Source: Ascarosepion bandense (Eukaryota; Mollusca; Cephalopoda; Sepiida; Sepiidae). From it: a stretch of 64,000 bases of DNA. The position numbers and the translations under genes were made by a program. Location of the stretch: assembly GCA_037127315.1 (NCBI GenBank), contig JBBBDQ010001188.1, forward strand, positions 975,001 to 1,039,000, in the 5' to 3' direction. Shown piece after piece: positions 10,645-21,395 of this stretch (within the stretch, counting starts at the first letter, position 1; each line of letters begins with the position of its first letter). The notes beneath the pieces were generated by a model, which did not search any database, was not told the DNA's origin, and worked only from the letters and a program-made list of their open reading frames with translations.

Positions 10645-11702
10645 CTTCTAAATTGGTGATTCCCAAAGTGAGGCGTACGCCCCACAGGCGGGGAGGCAAT
10701 TTGATTTTTAGGGGCCAATTTGATTGTTAGATGTTTTACTAATAAAAGTTTTTGTTCTTGTGATCAATTAGCCTTAACATTCCAATAAATAAAAATTTAG
10801 CAATGTTACATTGGAGTAGATAGACTAAACTATCGCCCGGTTCACACTCCACCCACATCTATTGAACAGGTGAAGAGGCACATCCCTTGTTTCCTGTTTA
10901 GGATGTGGTTTCCGGCTTTCTCTTTTCCATTCTTTTTACCCTTACCTAGCCCCCTGCGCATCAGTGGCGTTACCGCCTTGCTCGGGGTGATATGATTAAA
11001 AAAAAAAAAAAAAAAACATATATTTCATTCATCATTTGTTTTGGATTTTAAAATTACCATCGATTGCACTGCCACCTGGTGAATAACTTCCATTTTAAAA
11101 TAATTTTAGAACTTCATTTTGCAAAGTTTCTAAATCCTTCGTATATTCTGTGTTCATGGCTTTAAAGAATACTTTTCTGAAATAAAATGAATGATATTTC
11201 GCATTTGATATCTTTACTGTACAATGTACAATTTAAATTAAAAGTACTGTTCAAAGTATTACAGAAAAAAAGCTTCCTTTGAAATTTGTTTTTGTTTATA
11301 AATCTAAATATTTCAATTCTCTATTACATACCTTGAAACTTTATTTGATTGTTTCATATAAACATAAAAACAAATATAAGACAATCCCTAATATTATATG
11401 TTTTGGTAATTTCTTGCTCAGAACTTTGTCTTTTATTTATTTTTTGTTTTTCAAGGATGCAATGTTGTTTTTAAGTTTGTTTAAGCCACCTTAAGGCTTT
11501 AAGGCAGTTTGAGCCTTAAACAAACTTTAAATTTTAAGTTTAAAATAAAAGCTTAAATCAAAGTATTGGTGTTTTAAGTATCACCTAAAACGCACTTCAC
11601 TTTTTAATAAGAATTATATATCAGCATATGGGAGGGGGGGACATGAGGATTCTAGAGGTGATTAGGTGGGGCATGGCCAAAAAAGGTTGGGAAACACTGT
11701 TC
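10645..11702. mobile_element. Possible non-autonomous hAT element with a LINE inside
   Basis: Right end reads, on the minus strand, cagtgtttcccaaccttttt followed by tggcc and C-rich sequence; the left end has gattcccaaagtgaggcgta and gcccc in inverted orientation. Such ends are typical of hAT-type elements. A LINE 3' end with an A-run is inserted at about 10,930-11,016. Confidence 0.4.
10930..11016 (+). mobile_element. Jockey/CR1-like LINE 3' terminus with A-tail
   Basis: The phrases ccccctgcgcatcagtggcg and cttgctcggggtgatatgat followed by an A-run are the 3' end shared by all LINE copies of this family in the window. Confidence 0.65.
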
Positions 11703-12317
11703 TAAATTAAAAGTGGGTTGAATCAAATAATATTTCATTTCCGTGTTTATTTGACGTTTATATTTCAATTGATTTTAATGACAATTTTCATTTAAAGCTT
11801 TTTCGTAATCTTTTTTCTTAATACCGTAATTGAATCCAGTGTATTGTTCCAAACAATTGCGAATTCAATACTTGACTACAACAGAGTGGAACAAAATCTA
11901 CAAGATTTGAGTTAAAGGGAAATAACTGATATTGAGACACCTGGAAAAGGCATGGCTGTTAGAAATAGAAAAATGTAAACCCGCTGAATGCAATAAATGG
12001 TTCAATTCGAAATTCTAATCACCTGAAGATGGCCGGAAAGACCAAGATGTCTCCAATATGTCAACGAAGATGAAGACAACAGTTGCAATGGTGTAGATTC
12101 AGCATATCGCATTTGGCTGTGATGTAGGTATTTCTACTAAATCGCGAAAAAAAAATGAATAGTTACTTTTAAACTGAATTTTTAAAAATGAAAAAATTTC
12201 TTGAAACTTTTATTTTAGTTTTAATTTAAAGCTAAATGATTAAATTTCCAGTAAGCAAAATGCTCTATGGTCTATTTTCTTTTCAATTTTTGAATTTTGC
12301 CGCCATTTATTTATTTA
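11703..12317. other. Intron 2 part with a faint Penelope-like motif
   Basis: At 12,010-12,090 a diverged version of the 48.8-kb terminus is seen (cacctgaagatggccggaaa, then gaagatgaagacaacagt). Otherwise nothing recognised. Confidence 0.35.
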
Positions 12318-12478
12318 ATATGTCACAGTTGTATATTTTATCTTTGCTATAAATAACCTTTGTTTACAAATGTGTTGATCATTTGACAAAAATTGACTTT
12401 TGTTAATTTTTGTCAAATGATCGACACATTTTTAAACAAAAGTTAATTCTCGCAAAAATAAAAAATACAACTGTGACA
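12318..12478. mobile_element. Palindromic MITE-like element
   Basis: Arms of about 70 bp are inverted copies: aatatgtcacagttgtatat on the left and its complement at 12,460-12,480, and acacatt..gatcatttgaca on both sides of a short centre near 12,400. The ends carry no coding sequence. Confidence 0.6.
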
Positions 12479-13814
12479 TATTATTTTTGGAAAATTAATG
12501 AATTTTATATTAAATTAATCTGATTTACACAATTATTACTTATTTATAGGATGAAATTTAGAATAAAACTATTTCTAAATCACAGATTCAAACTTTTTGA
12601 TCTGTCCGCACCGTAAATCAAGAACTTGTTAACAGGTACTTGATTAGAGATAAAATGTATGGTGTTTATAAGTGACAAAATTGCACAAATTCTTTTCGGG
12701 TAAGGGAGTAAATTCTGACTTTTTAATTTGCACATAGAAATTACCATAAAAAAGAACCTCAAATGCACACAAAAAAATTAATTAAATTATTTAAAAATAT
12801 GGATGCAGAACAATTTTTTTAATACTTTCTTTTTTCGATAGGCATTATAATCATCAACTCTTAACTAAAATAATCTAACCACAACAGTTCTTTGAAGATT
12901 TTAAAAATATTTCTGAAACTTTATAAATTATTATAATAAAAAAAAATGAAAATATTTCTTTTAAGATTTCATTAGTAAACGAAATTTTTTTTTTCTTCGG
13001 ACGATGATGTCCTTAATTTTTATTATTTTTTCAAGAAATTAAAAGTTTATCAAATTAAAAAATATCAGAGTTTTATTTCATTTTTTTTTATTTTACTTTT
13101 CGTAGCAGATTTTCGGATACAGAGGCAAAATTAAACAAAATAAAGATGATTTCTATTCCCCAATGAGTTCTGCGTTTAACTAATGAAATCATAGACAGGA
13201 ACACTTTAAAATGTATTTATTATTTATTTTCAAAGATAAAAAATTGTTACGTCTTTCAAAAAAACTAATTTCAAAAATAATTTCATTCATTTGTAAACGA
13301 GTAGAGAAAGCTTCATTAAAATCTGATAATTATTTGATTTTTGCGAGAATTTTCAAAATAATGTCTTTGTCACCAGAAAAAAGGTCATTACATTTTCCAA
13401 TGTAAACAGTAGTAGCGTCTTGTTTACACGCTATTTCAAATTAAAACAAGATTTTCTGCAAAAATTTCGAACATGTTAGAAGGGATTAAATTTTTTTAAA
13501 AAATACTTAAAAAATATTTTGATCTTTACTCATAATAATAATAACATTTTGATTGAAAAAATGTTTTAATTAAGTTTGGGACATTTTATTCATATTATGC
13601 CGGTTTTTAGCGATTTGGTGGAGATACCTATTGCAATATACGTATGCCTCATCAAACTAAGAGAAATTATGGGTATATTCGGCTTTGTATATTTTTATTT
13701 CAGTGTCATATTGTGGACGTACTGCTTGCAATAAAAACGGTAAGAAAACGAGAAAACTGTTAGTGGAAAAATATACTGATCGCATTAAATGATAAATTTT
13801 AAATAAATTTTTAC
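12479..13814. other. Intron 2 part, nothing recognised
   Basis: Very AT-rich. Short ORFs here (for example 13,211-13,405) have no family signature and strongly biased Lys/Phe/Ile content expected from AT-rich noncoding DNA. Confidence 0.5.
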
Positions 13815-13910
13815 CATATTCCCTGGCCAAGTATCTGGCGATGGCCATGGTTTCGGGCATTTTGTTTTTGCCATCAATCTCCAGGACAGGAACGCAAGAG
13901 CTGGGCATAT
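13815..13910 (-). CDS. S-crystallin exon 2 (thioredoxin-fold half, G-site region)
   Basis: 96 bp, phase 1 to phase 1. It reads [17 protein letters not shown], then [16 protein letters not shown]. The V-P-V-L-E-I-D segment holds the cis-proline of the thioredoxin-like fold. The usual glutathione-binding Gln-Ser pair before A-I-x-R-Y-L-A appears here as Glu-Thr (PET), a change that would fit loss of GST activity, although that is inference. The acceptor follows a good pyrimidine tract (ctccttccttttccag). An (ATCT)n microsatellite belonging to an inverted repeat begins only about 33 bp upstream of this acceptor. Confidence 0.93.
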
Positions 13911-13944
13911 CTGGAAAAGGAAGGAGATTTAGGATTAAAATGAC

Positions 13945-13982
<38 letters not shown>

Positions 13983-14037
13983 TTCAAGCATTTCACATCT
14001 ATCTATTTATCTATCTTTCCGAATCTCTTCATTTCTT

Positions 14038-14086
<49 letters not shown>

Positions 14087-14134
14087 TAAGTAAATCATCG
14101 AGCCTTATATTCGACCTCAACACAATGCAGAAAG

Positions 14135-14178
14135 TACTGGACGGCCTTTCGTCCTATATTTGGGACTCATCAGCAGTA
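14135..14178 (-). ncRNA. Hammerhead ribozyme core (Penelope-like), sense to the crystallin gene
   Basis: On the minus strand: helix I TACTG (14,178-14,174) pairs with CAGTA (14,139-14,135); core CTGATGA at 14,173-14,167; helix II GTCC and GGAC (14,166-14,163 and 14,154-14,151) around loop CAAATATA; then GAAA at 14,150-14,147 and a GTC cleavage triplet ending at 14,140. This is nearly the textbook schistosome-type core. Helix III is damaged: AGGCCGT instead of a self-complementary ACGGCCGT, one C being missing. The core is clear; present activity is doubtful. Confidence 0.75.
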
Positions 14179-15706
14179 TATTCGTGGACTGTTTGAAAAG
14201 CTACTTATCGGTAGGTATCGTCCACAGTGAGTTCTTGCTACAGGGGCAGATGATCAATTAGCAAACCTACTAAGAGATTCTCTTTACATAGTGAACCGAG
14301 GAGAAACAATATCTACTCTATGTGAAGTATATATATATATATATTTTTTTTAATTATATTTTAGACCATGTACAGAATTTTTAAGAAAGTGGTGTGGGTA
14401 GTGAAGAAGGTTGATTAATGGGTGTTGTGGGTTTTTTAGACAGATTTAACATTAGCAGTTAGAATGTAAGTTTTTATAATCTTGCGACTGGACTATATCC
14501 TTTGGATTTCTTCAAGAAGCAGGTAAGGGGTGGGATGCTTATTTTGTACAGAATATTTTTGTATTGAAGCAGAGTTTTAATAATTAGTCTAATTTTGTAT
14601 ATTTAATCTTAATTTTAAATTTAGGAAATAGATTTTTTTTATGAAATTTTAAATTTTAATTTGACCACAGTTTGGGAACCGATTTTTTCTATTACATTTT
14701 GAATTTTAATTAGATCACCCTTTGCAGGAAGATTCAATGTAAGAGGTAAAAATTTAATGTTAAAAATTTAAGGTAATAGGTAAGTAGGTGATAGGTGCGT
14801 AATAAGTCGAATTTTATGTTGGAGGAAAAATTAAATGTTTGTATTTAAGGTAATAGTTGGAGTTTAGTGTGTGTATTAAAGACAGTTTTTATAATTAATC
14901 TAATTATGTATATTAAGCCTTACTTTAGAATTTAGTAAATCGATTTTTTCTAAGCTTTTAAACCAGAGGCATGAAACCACAGTAAACCGCAAGCACATTA
15001 AAGAACTAACCTTACAATTATGCTAAAAAATACTTCAAAGCCAGAGCTAGGACTCCCTAGAAATGATACACCTTCACTGTACTAACAACACTCCTACATA
15101 CATCACAAACTGTGACCTAATTTTTTAAAAAAAATCTAAAAATATTTTTTTTAAATTAAAAATTCTATTAAAAAATCGAAACTAAACTTCAACTATTACC
15201 TTAAATACAAACATTTAATTTTTCCTCCAATATAAAATTTGAATTATTACGCACCTATCACCTACTTACCTATTACCTTAAATTTTTAACATTAAATTTT
15301 ACCTCTTACATTGAATCTTACCGCAGACGGTGATCGAAGTAAAATTTAAAATTTAATACAAAAAATGGATTTCTTAAATTCAAAATTAAGATTAAATATA
15401 CAAAATTAGACTAATTATTAAAACCTGTTCCTAATTATTAAAACCCTTACCTGTTCCTCGAAAAAACCCAAAGGATATAGTCTAGTCGCAAGATAATAAA
15501 AACTTACATTCTAACTGCTAATGTTAAATCTGTCTAAAAAACCCACAGCACCCATTAATCAACCATCTTCACTGCCCACACCACTTTCTTCAAAATTCTA
15601 ACGGTCAATCCACAAGACTTATTCCCTTATCACTAACCCCCACCAACATCCCACACACAACTGACCAAATATAAGAAAAGAAATTTTCCATTCCTGTTCA
15701 CACCGC

Positions 15707-15745
15707 CTGATGAGACATTGTAGCTTCAATGTCGAAACAAATGTA
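15707..15745 (+). ncRNA. Hammerhead-like motif in the right arm
   Basis: CTGATGA, a perfect 6-bp helix II (GACATT with AATGTC around an 8-nt loop), GAAA, then a short ACA/TGT helix III and A at the cleavage position. I could not pair the flanks into helix I, so this is a motif rather than a complete ribozyme. Confidence 0.45.
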
Positions 15746-15896
15746 CAATTGTATTGGATATAAAACAAAATTCTGTACATGTTCTAAAATATAATTTATA
15801 ATAAATATTCACAGCTTTATATATTATATATCGAGGACTGTTTTAAATTTATGTTTTGGACATTGTAAAAAATTTTTTCTTCGTTCTGCCTTCACT

Positions 15897-15953
<57 letters not shown>

Positions 15954-15963
15954 AAGATATTCG

Positions 15964-15999
<36 letters not shown>

Positions 16000-16022
16000 T
16001 GAAGAAATTCAGATAGATAGAT

Positions 16023-16075
<53 letters not shown>

Positions 16076-16535
16076 TTCAGATTAAATAAATTGCAAAAAT
16101 TGTGTCTGCATATTTTTAATAAAATTCGTTCATACTCAAGGATAATCTTTCGCGTATTATAGTTGACAAATGTCAGAAATTAGCTGTAACGTTGACAGAT
16201 TTATTATCAATCATTTTCTCAATGTACCCAATACTTTTAATCTCAATCCGAGATCATCTTTAGGGGTGTAAGTTATGGTAACAAAAAAATAACCGCAAAA
16301 CTGTGTTGCTGAAAATTACTGTAAATTCGTTTTCTGCATCAAATATTACGGTTGACAAATTGCTTAGCATTCATTAGAACGTGAAAATTATTTAAAATAT
16401 AATTTTTTTTATGTGTTGCAATGTTATCGTCATGCACGGGTTAAAGCATGAAAAACTGTTCTTTTTACAAACATTTTAGAACATTAATACAGTATCCATC
16501 TTGCATACTGGTTAAAATTGTAACCAATGTGCAAT
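16076..16535. other. Intron 1 part, nothing recognised
   Basis: AT-rich, no coding or repeat signal identified. Confidence 0.4.
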
Positions 16536-16835
16536 AAAGGGTAAAGTGCCATATGTGATACATGCTTTGTGCGATCATGTATAGAAAGAGACATGACTAT
16601 CTGGGCAGAAGATCATCCTGCAGTATGTTGTCATAGCCTTCTGCGGTATACTGGTTGCCAGACAAGGCAATCTGTCGTATTACTTAACCCATAACTGGAG
16701 GAAACAAAATGATTAATACCTTTCCCAAGAGTAGTTGTGCGTAAGTGAATGTAAGGAATTCAACTGGAATTCGAACTTGGCACCCCGATTTGTGGTTCCG
16801 AGTTGATATCCACTGCGCCACAACGCACATAGCTG
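16536..16835 (-). mobile_element. tRNA-derived SINE (family B), near full length
   Basis: Sense is the minus strand: a tRNA-like head (B-box-like GTTCGAATTCC; A-box-like tgtggcgcagtggatatc) at the right end, then the shared body ending in gtatcacatatggcac on the left. About 300 bp. Confidence 0.75.
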
Positions 16836-17057
16836 ATTCTATTAGAAGAGTTTGATATGTTTAGGGTCTTTTGTGGAAGTACAAAATTTTTGTTTGATGT
16901 GTATTGTTTTTTTGAAATATCGTTATATTTCTTCATCTACAATATGGTTTGGGAAGTCATTGTTAATGAGAGTCTGCTTAATATTTTTGAGTTCAGAGTA
17001 AAATATCTTTTTTGTGTTTGCTAATTATTTAATCTGACATGTGTAAAAGAACATTTG

Positions 17058-17063
17058 CTGCCT

Positions 17064-17147
<84 letters not shown>
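17058..17147. repeat. Compound microsatellite (CA)n(TA)n(GA)n
   Basis: Three dinucleotide runs in direct succession. Confidence 0.95.
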
Positions 17148-17148
<1 letters not shown>

Positions 17149-17272
17149 TTTGTTTTTCTTTAATCCGAAGTGGAAGAGTAGGAAGGTAAATTCCAAGAAC
17201 CTGATCCTAATCAATATTAAAAATTTTTAACATTAAAAAGTGATGCAGGCAGAGAGCTCAATGTATTAAGAA

Positions 17273-17468
17273 TACAGAGCCAATATAAATTAGAGAAAAT
17301 TTTCAAAATTCAAAAGGTGTCGGATGTACATTTCGACATAGGTTCTCTAATAGAGACTCTACGTCATGTCATTTTTCCAAAAAACAATGTCGCTGACGTG
17401 ACGTAGAGTCTCTATTAGAGATCCTATGTACATTCGACACCTTTGAGTTTTGAAAATCTTCTCTAATT
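17273..17468. mobile_element. Palindromic MITE-like element
   Basis: Two arms of about 95 bp around a centre near 17,380: attttcaaaattcaaaaggt on the left and its complement on the right, with tctctaatagagactctacg at the inner ends. It is followed by a (TA)n run at 17,471. Confidence 0.65.
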
Positions 17469-17806
17469 TAATATATATATATATATATAATATATACTCT
17501 TTAATTATATATACAACAGACATGAATATATTTATAGAAATGACAGTGGGGAGCCACCTGCGGTGGTGTGAACATGTTGAATCAAAATTCCACATGCAAC
17601 CTGGCACAGAAAGTCTGGTCTATATGTTTAGCTGACTAAAATCCGGCTCCAGGTCCTCTTGTCACAGATATATAACAATTCCCATACGAAAAGTGTTTAG
17701 GAAACATATTCACTATGGCCGCATCCCTCTAGGCAAGATACATAAAGAAAGAATTCGAAGAGAAAGAGAAGAAATCGTTTTAAATTAGACTAAAAGCGAT
17801 ATTTAC

Positions 17807-17939
17807 CATTCCTGTATTTGTCCCATTCGTTAAACTCGAACCTTTTGTCAGTAAATTGGACGCCGGCCGCGTTGAAGATCATGCGAAGAACTTCTGCCCG
17901 CCCGCGGCCGTTGAAGTAGTATAGCGTATAGGAAGGCAT
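17807..17939 (-). CDS. S-crystallin exon 1 with start codon
   Basis: 44 codons plus one base. The protein starts [20 protein letters not shown] and ends EWDKYRN, with donor G/GTAAAT. The N-terminus matches sigma-class GST and S-crystallins; the Tyr that is position 7 after Met removal (the catalytic Tyr of active sigma GSTs) is present, as is the R-G-R-A-E motif. The start is chosen because it gives the family's standard N-terminus and because no other ATG occurs between it and the predicted TATA box. Joined exons 1-5 give 165 codons; the family usually runs to about 205-220, leaving one C-terminal exon. Confidence 0.94.
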
Positions 17940-18011
17940 GTCGTTTGGCTTCGTAGAGGAAGATCCGGAGATTGGGACGCTGCAGGTTGTGTGGTGGACT
18001 CTCGAGCAAGT

Positions 18012-18063
18012 AAAGTGAAGTGTGACGATTGGTTCTCTGTTATATGTAAAACTCTATGACTCA
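18012..18063 (-). promoter_or_regulatory. Predicted S-crystallin core promoter: AP-1 site plus TATA-like box
   Basis: On the minus strand a consensus AP-1 heptamer (TGAGTCA, 18,063-18,057) lies 10 bp upstream of CATATAA (18,046-18,040). The start codon is about 100 bp downstream of the TATA-like box, so transcription would begin near 18,012-18,016 and leave a 5' UTR of about 75 nt without an ATG. From memory, squid S-crystallin promoters were reported to need an AP-1/antioxidant-response element next to the TATA box; the same arrangement here is the reason for the call. The start site itself is inferred. Confidence 0.6.
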
Positions 18064-18479
18064 TGTGAGTTAAATAGTAGTTTGTCTACTTGTTCCTAAT
18101 CATTGCAGACCGTTAAGGAAAATTGCAGATGCAAATAAAATAACTGGTTCAATTGTTTTGATTGGTTAGATTTGCATATGACGAATCTAAGTCGGCGCTT
18201 TGCAACTGGAGTTAGAATTTAGGAGTGAGTGCAGCAATGAATTGAGAAGAAAAAGAAACAGACGTAAATAAAACAAACAATAAAATACGTGCATAGCAAT
18301 TAAGAAACTACCATGACTTGACAAATGTACAAAATTGTAATTGGAATTGTCTGCGATCTTCTGCAAAAGTCTGTATTGTAGCGTTTAGTGACACCCAGAG
18401 AGAAATCAGAGAAGCGGGTTCCAGTTCTAGTGGAGTATGTTCCCTTCACTTTATTTTACAAATACTTCATTAGTTACAA

Positions 18480-18597
18480 TGGGTAGACAAAATAATGGAA
18501 ACACTTTGAAATTTAAAGGAAATTTATTTCAATATTAGGTGAGGCCATCTTTGGCAGTAATTACAGATTGCATTCTTCGTGGGATTGACTTATACAA
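18480..18597 (-). mobile_element. Tc1-like transposase relic, C-terminal end and terminal repeat
   Basis: The minus strand reads (with defects) INPTKNAICNYCQRWPHLI-like sequence in one frame and the IPRR..SVI.AKDG pattern in the expected one, the usual C-terminus of Tc1-like transposases, followed by an end sequence gtgtttccattattttgtct. It is separated from its upstream part (19,406-19,610) by an inserted repeat. Confidence 0.5.
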
Positions 18598-18985
18598 AAC
18601 TAGCAGTATAGCCCGGCGTTGCTCGGGTGTAATGAAAGCTTTAAAACTAATCCATGGCCCTGGAACTCAGAATCTTTGGACGTTGGCACGAAAGACTAAA
18701 AAGCAATAGTTGTTTCCAGTTGAATAAAGCGAAACCGTAGACTGAAAGAAAAATGAATGGATGTAAGTCAAATTTTGATTTCCTGGTATCGATATCAAAT
18801 AAGTTTTTCGACGCAAACTGAATTTTGAAGGCTAAATAAGTCCTTTGAGTAAATGGTAACATGGCTGAGACTAAGAACTACAATCATACCTACTTAGAGT
18901 CAAACCCGAAGCAAAATCTAAAATAAAAAGGCTGAAAAAAATACAGACATACAGGCAGATAAACAAACACACACAAACATCTTGC

Positions 18986-19076
<91 letters not shown>

Positions 19077-19405
19077 TATCGATTTTCTGCACTATTGTAA
19101 GAACTGCAACCTTGAAACTTCTGAACATCGTTTCTTATGTCTTTGTCTATGAGTGTCTCAAATTTGATTAAAATCGGACCACTCCTTCTATAAACCGATT
19201 TTTTCGATTATTGATTGTCGATATTTATCTGGGGTACCTCGACACAAAATCTAGCTAAGAACACACGCAGACGCTTATAGTAAAACTGTGTAAATTTTCA
19301 AGAAAGTCGGTTTAGCCGTTTCGGAGTCTATAGATATCGGATACACACACACACACACACACACACTCACACAGAAACAAAGTTCCATTTATAAATAAGT
19401 TTAGA
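18598..19405. mobile_element. Interspersed repeat with CCCGGCGTTGCTCGGG motif
   Basis: Starts with agtatagcccggcgttgctc, a phrase typical of a widespread invertebrate retroposon end, and ends in cacacacac and aaagttccatttataaa. Internal microsatellites: (TA)n 18,990-19,018, (TG)n 19,018-19,056, (TA)n to 19,077, (CA)n 19,343-19,367. A related fragment is at 46,078-46,190. It interrupts a Tc1-like relic. Confidence 0.55.
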
Positions 19406-19610
19406 TTTAGATTTGAATTGTTTCCAAAATGACTTTTATCCATTTCTTAGCTAATTCTAATTCTTTCAGTGATGATGGTAGAGAATATTGACTTCTCAAT
19501 TGTTTATCTAAAATTAACAATATGTGTTCAATGATATTAAGATCTAGGGACTGTGGTAACTAGATAACATATTCTACTTTACTCGACTGCCCTTCAGCTA
19601 CAAATTTAGC
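19406..19610 (-). mobile_element. Tc1-like transposase relic, catalytic-end fragment
   Basis: Minus-strand peptide contains PQSLDLNIIEHILLILDKQL, the S-P-D-L-N-P-I-E box with the last catalytic residue of Tc1-like (DD34E) transposases, then LPSSLKELELAKKWIKVILE. Upstream transposase parts are not found. Confidence 0.6.
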
Positions 19611-19867
19611 AGTATAAAGAAGAGAATCATCATCATCTTGAACGGTAACTTTTTTACCCCCTGGAAACTTAAATAATTTTAAATACCCCTTTCTGTTATT
19701 TTTAATAAACCTATTTAAATAATATTTGTAAAAAGAATTCTCAAAAAACGAAGTACTACTAATATTAAATCAACAAACATAAATATATTTATATATATAT
19801 AAATATATATATAAATATATATATATATATTGAAAGTTTAATCAAAATTTTCAAATTATGCTATTAT

Positions 19868-20760
19868 AGTACTTTCTTTTTAATCATTTCACCCCAAGCA
19901 AGGCATTCCACTGCCACTGTTGCGCATGGGGTTATATAGGGGAAGATCAAGAGAAAGAGTGGTTAGATATAGGAAATGTCAGAAGGAGGGTGATAGATGG
20001 GTAAGGATAACAAGGCTGGGGGTTGGGTAGATGGGAAGGGTGTTTGAAAGAATGGATGCGAGTTAGTGTGTTAGGAGGTGTCTATTGACATTACATTTAA
20101 ACTCCTGGAGATTGTAGCTTTTGGGGAAGCTATCATGTGGATGGGAATTCCACAGTCGGGATGTGAGAGAAAAGAAACTGTTGGAGTAGAAATTGCGGTT
20201 GCATTTTATCGGTTTCACTGCAAAAGAGTGGGACCTAGTTGCTAATCTAGTATCTCATGCAAATTCGTACCTAGGGGGTACCAGTGATCTAAGTTCATCG
20301 GAGCAGAAGCCGTGAAAGTATTTATAGAAGAGACACAGGAAAGCCACGTCGCGCCGGTGAAAGAGAGAGAGAGACTGCAGCCGGTCTGCCATGTCGTTAT
20401 CGATCACATTACAGACTCTCCGTTGTACTTTGTCAAGAAGCCTGAGGAGAATAGCAGGGGCACCCGACCAGCAGTATTCAATGCACGGGCGGATAGTAGA
20501 TTTATATATGTGCAGGATAGATTCAGACGGAAAAAAAACTTCCGGGCCCTGCACAGAGAACTGACTTTCATAGCAGCGGATTTAGCAATGGATTCGATAT
20601 AGTCATTTCACTTGAGGTCCGCTGAAAGTGTGAGACTAAGGAGGCGTAGTGTTTTACTCTCTGGGAGGCAAGCCTGATACTGTGTGTTTCCATTATTTTC
20701 TGCACCTCCTGTATATCAGCGACAGATTTAAAACGCAGTGCCAAGTTTATGTTCATGCCT
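19868..20760 (-). mobile_element. Jockey/CR1-like LINE, 5'-truncated
   Basis: Minus strand, from the end of the reverse transcriptase domain (FFPSESILHIYKSTIRPCIE, LLDKVQRRVCNVIDNDMADR, CLFYKYFHGFCSDELRSLVP) through several frameshifts to the 3' terminus (ggcattccactgccactgtt on the plus strand) with a short A-tail near 19,880. The protein ends match the 52.9-kb copy. Confidence 0.75.
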
Positions 20761-21395
20761 TAAAGTTGTAAAAGCATACTTCGTGCAACATCAGAAGAAT
20801 TTTTTTGGGAAAGGCTTACAACATTTCTTTACTCACAGATAGCTATGCATTAAATAACAGGGTAGATTTGCTTTGAAAGGGCGTTAATCGCCAAATCCAA
20901 AACCTTCGATAAGGCAATCTGATAGTCTCTCTAATGGTATCATGGCAATTCACAGATAAGAAAAGAAATCTGTAGAAATCATTAGCAGAAATGTCAGTCG
21001 TCTTTTGACTGTAAGGAAGTACCTTCAAAACGAAACCGCCATCCATGAAACGTCTGAGAGACGAGGTTTTGTCTTTAATCGGTACAGTTGATCCTAATCT
21101 TTGACGCACTGCGTCTTTTTCGGCTGTAGTTTCCGCTGATAGAAAATGAAACGATTATGTCGAATCTAGATTTTATGAGAAGCGGTATTTCAACGTGATA
21201 TGGCCGTAAACCCGTTCTATCATAGAAGGGTGCTGATAATGATATTTTTGAAACATGTGAACACATGGGAACAAAAAGGAAACAGAAAAAACAGTTGAAT
21301 GATTTGGAACATTTAATAAGAAAAAAAGCTTATGACCGCTATCATATTATACATTTAAAAATATAAAATTCGTCTATTCGAGTTATTTACACTTT
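20761..21395. other. Spacer between LINE and satellite, nothing recognised
   Basis: Less AT-rich than the introns; the minus ORFs here (up to 88 codons) show no family signature. Confidence 0.4.

Larger units (their letters stand above)
13943..16075. repeat. Large imperfect inverted duplication flanked by GATA microsatellites
   Basis: Left arm about 14,350-14,960 and right arm about 15,120-15,800 are inverted copies (acagatttaacattagcagt on the left, its complement at about 15,510). The outer flanks mirror each other too: (ATCT)n at 13,943-13,982 and 14,040-14,086 on the left, (TA)n, (GATA)n and (TA)n at 15,899-16,073 on the right. The right arm keeps about 170 bp (15,610-15,770) that the left has lost. 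Each outer side carries a hammerhead-type core. Penelope-like elements often insert as such inverted tandem structures. The whole lies in intron 1 of the crystallin gene. Confidence 0.7.

Noticed and set aside
17359..17635. ORFs on both strands at 17.4-17.6 kb
   Set aside because: They fall in a palindromic MITE-like element and a TA run in crystallin intron 1.
17879..18064. 61-codon minus-strand ORF overlapping exon 1
   Set aside because: It is a different frame from the crystallin exon and lacks any similarity; the exon frame has the family N-terminus.
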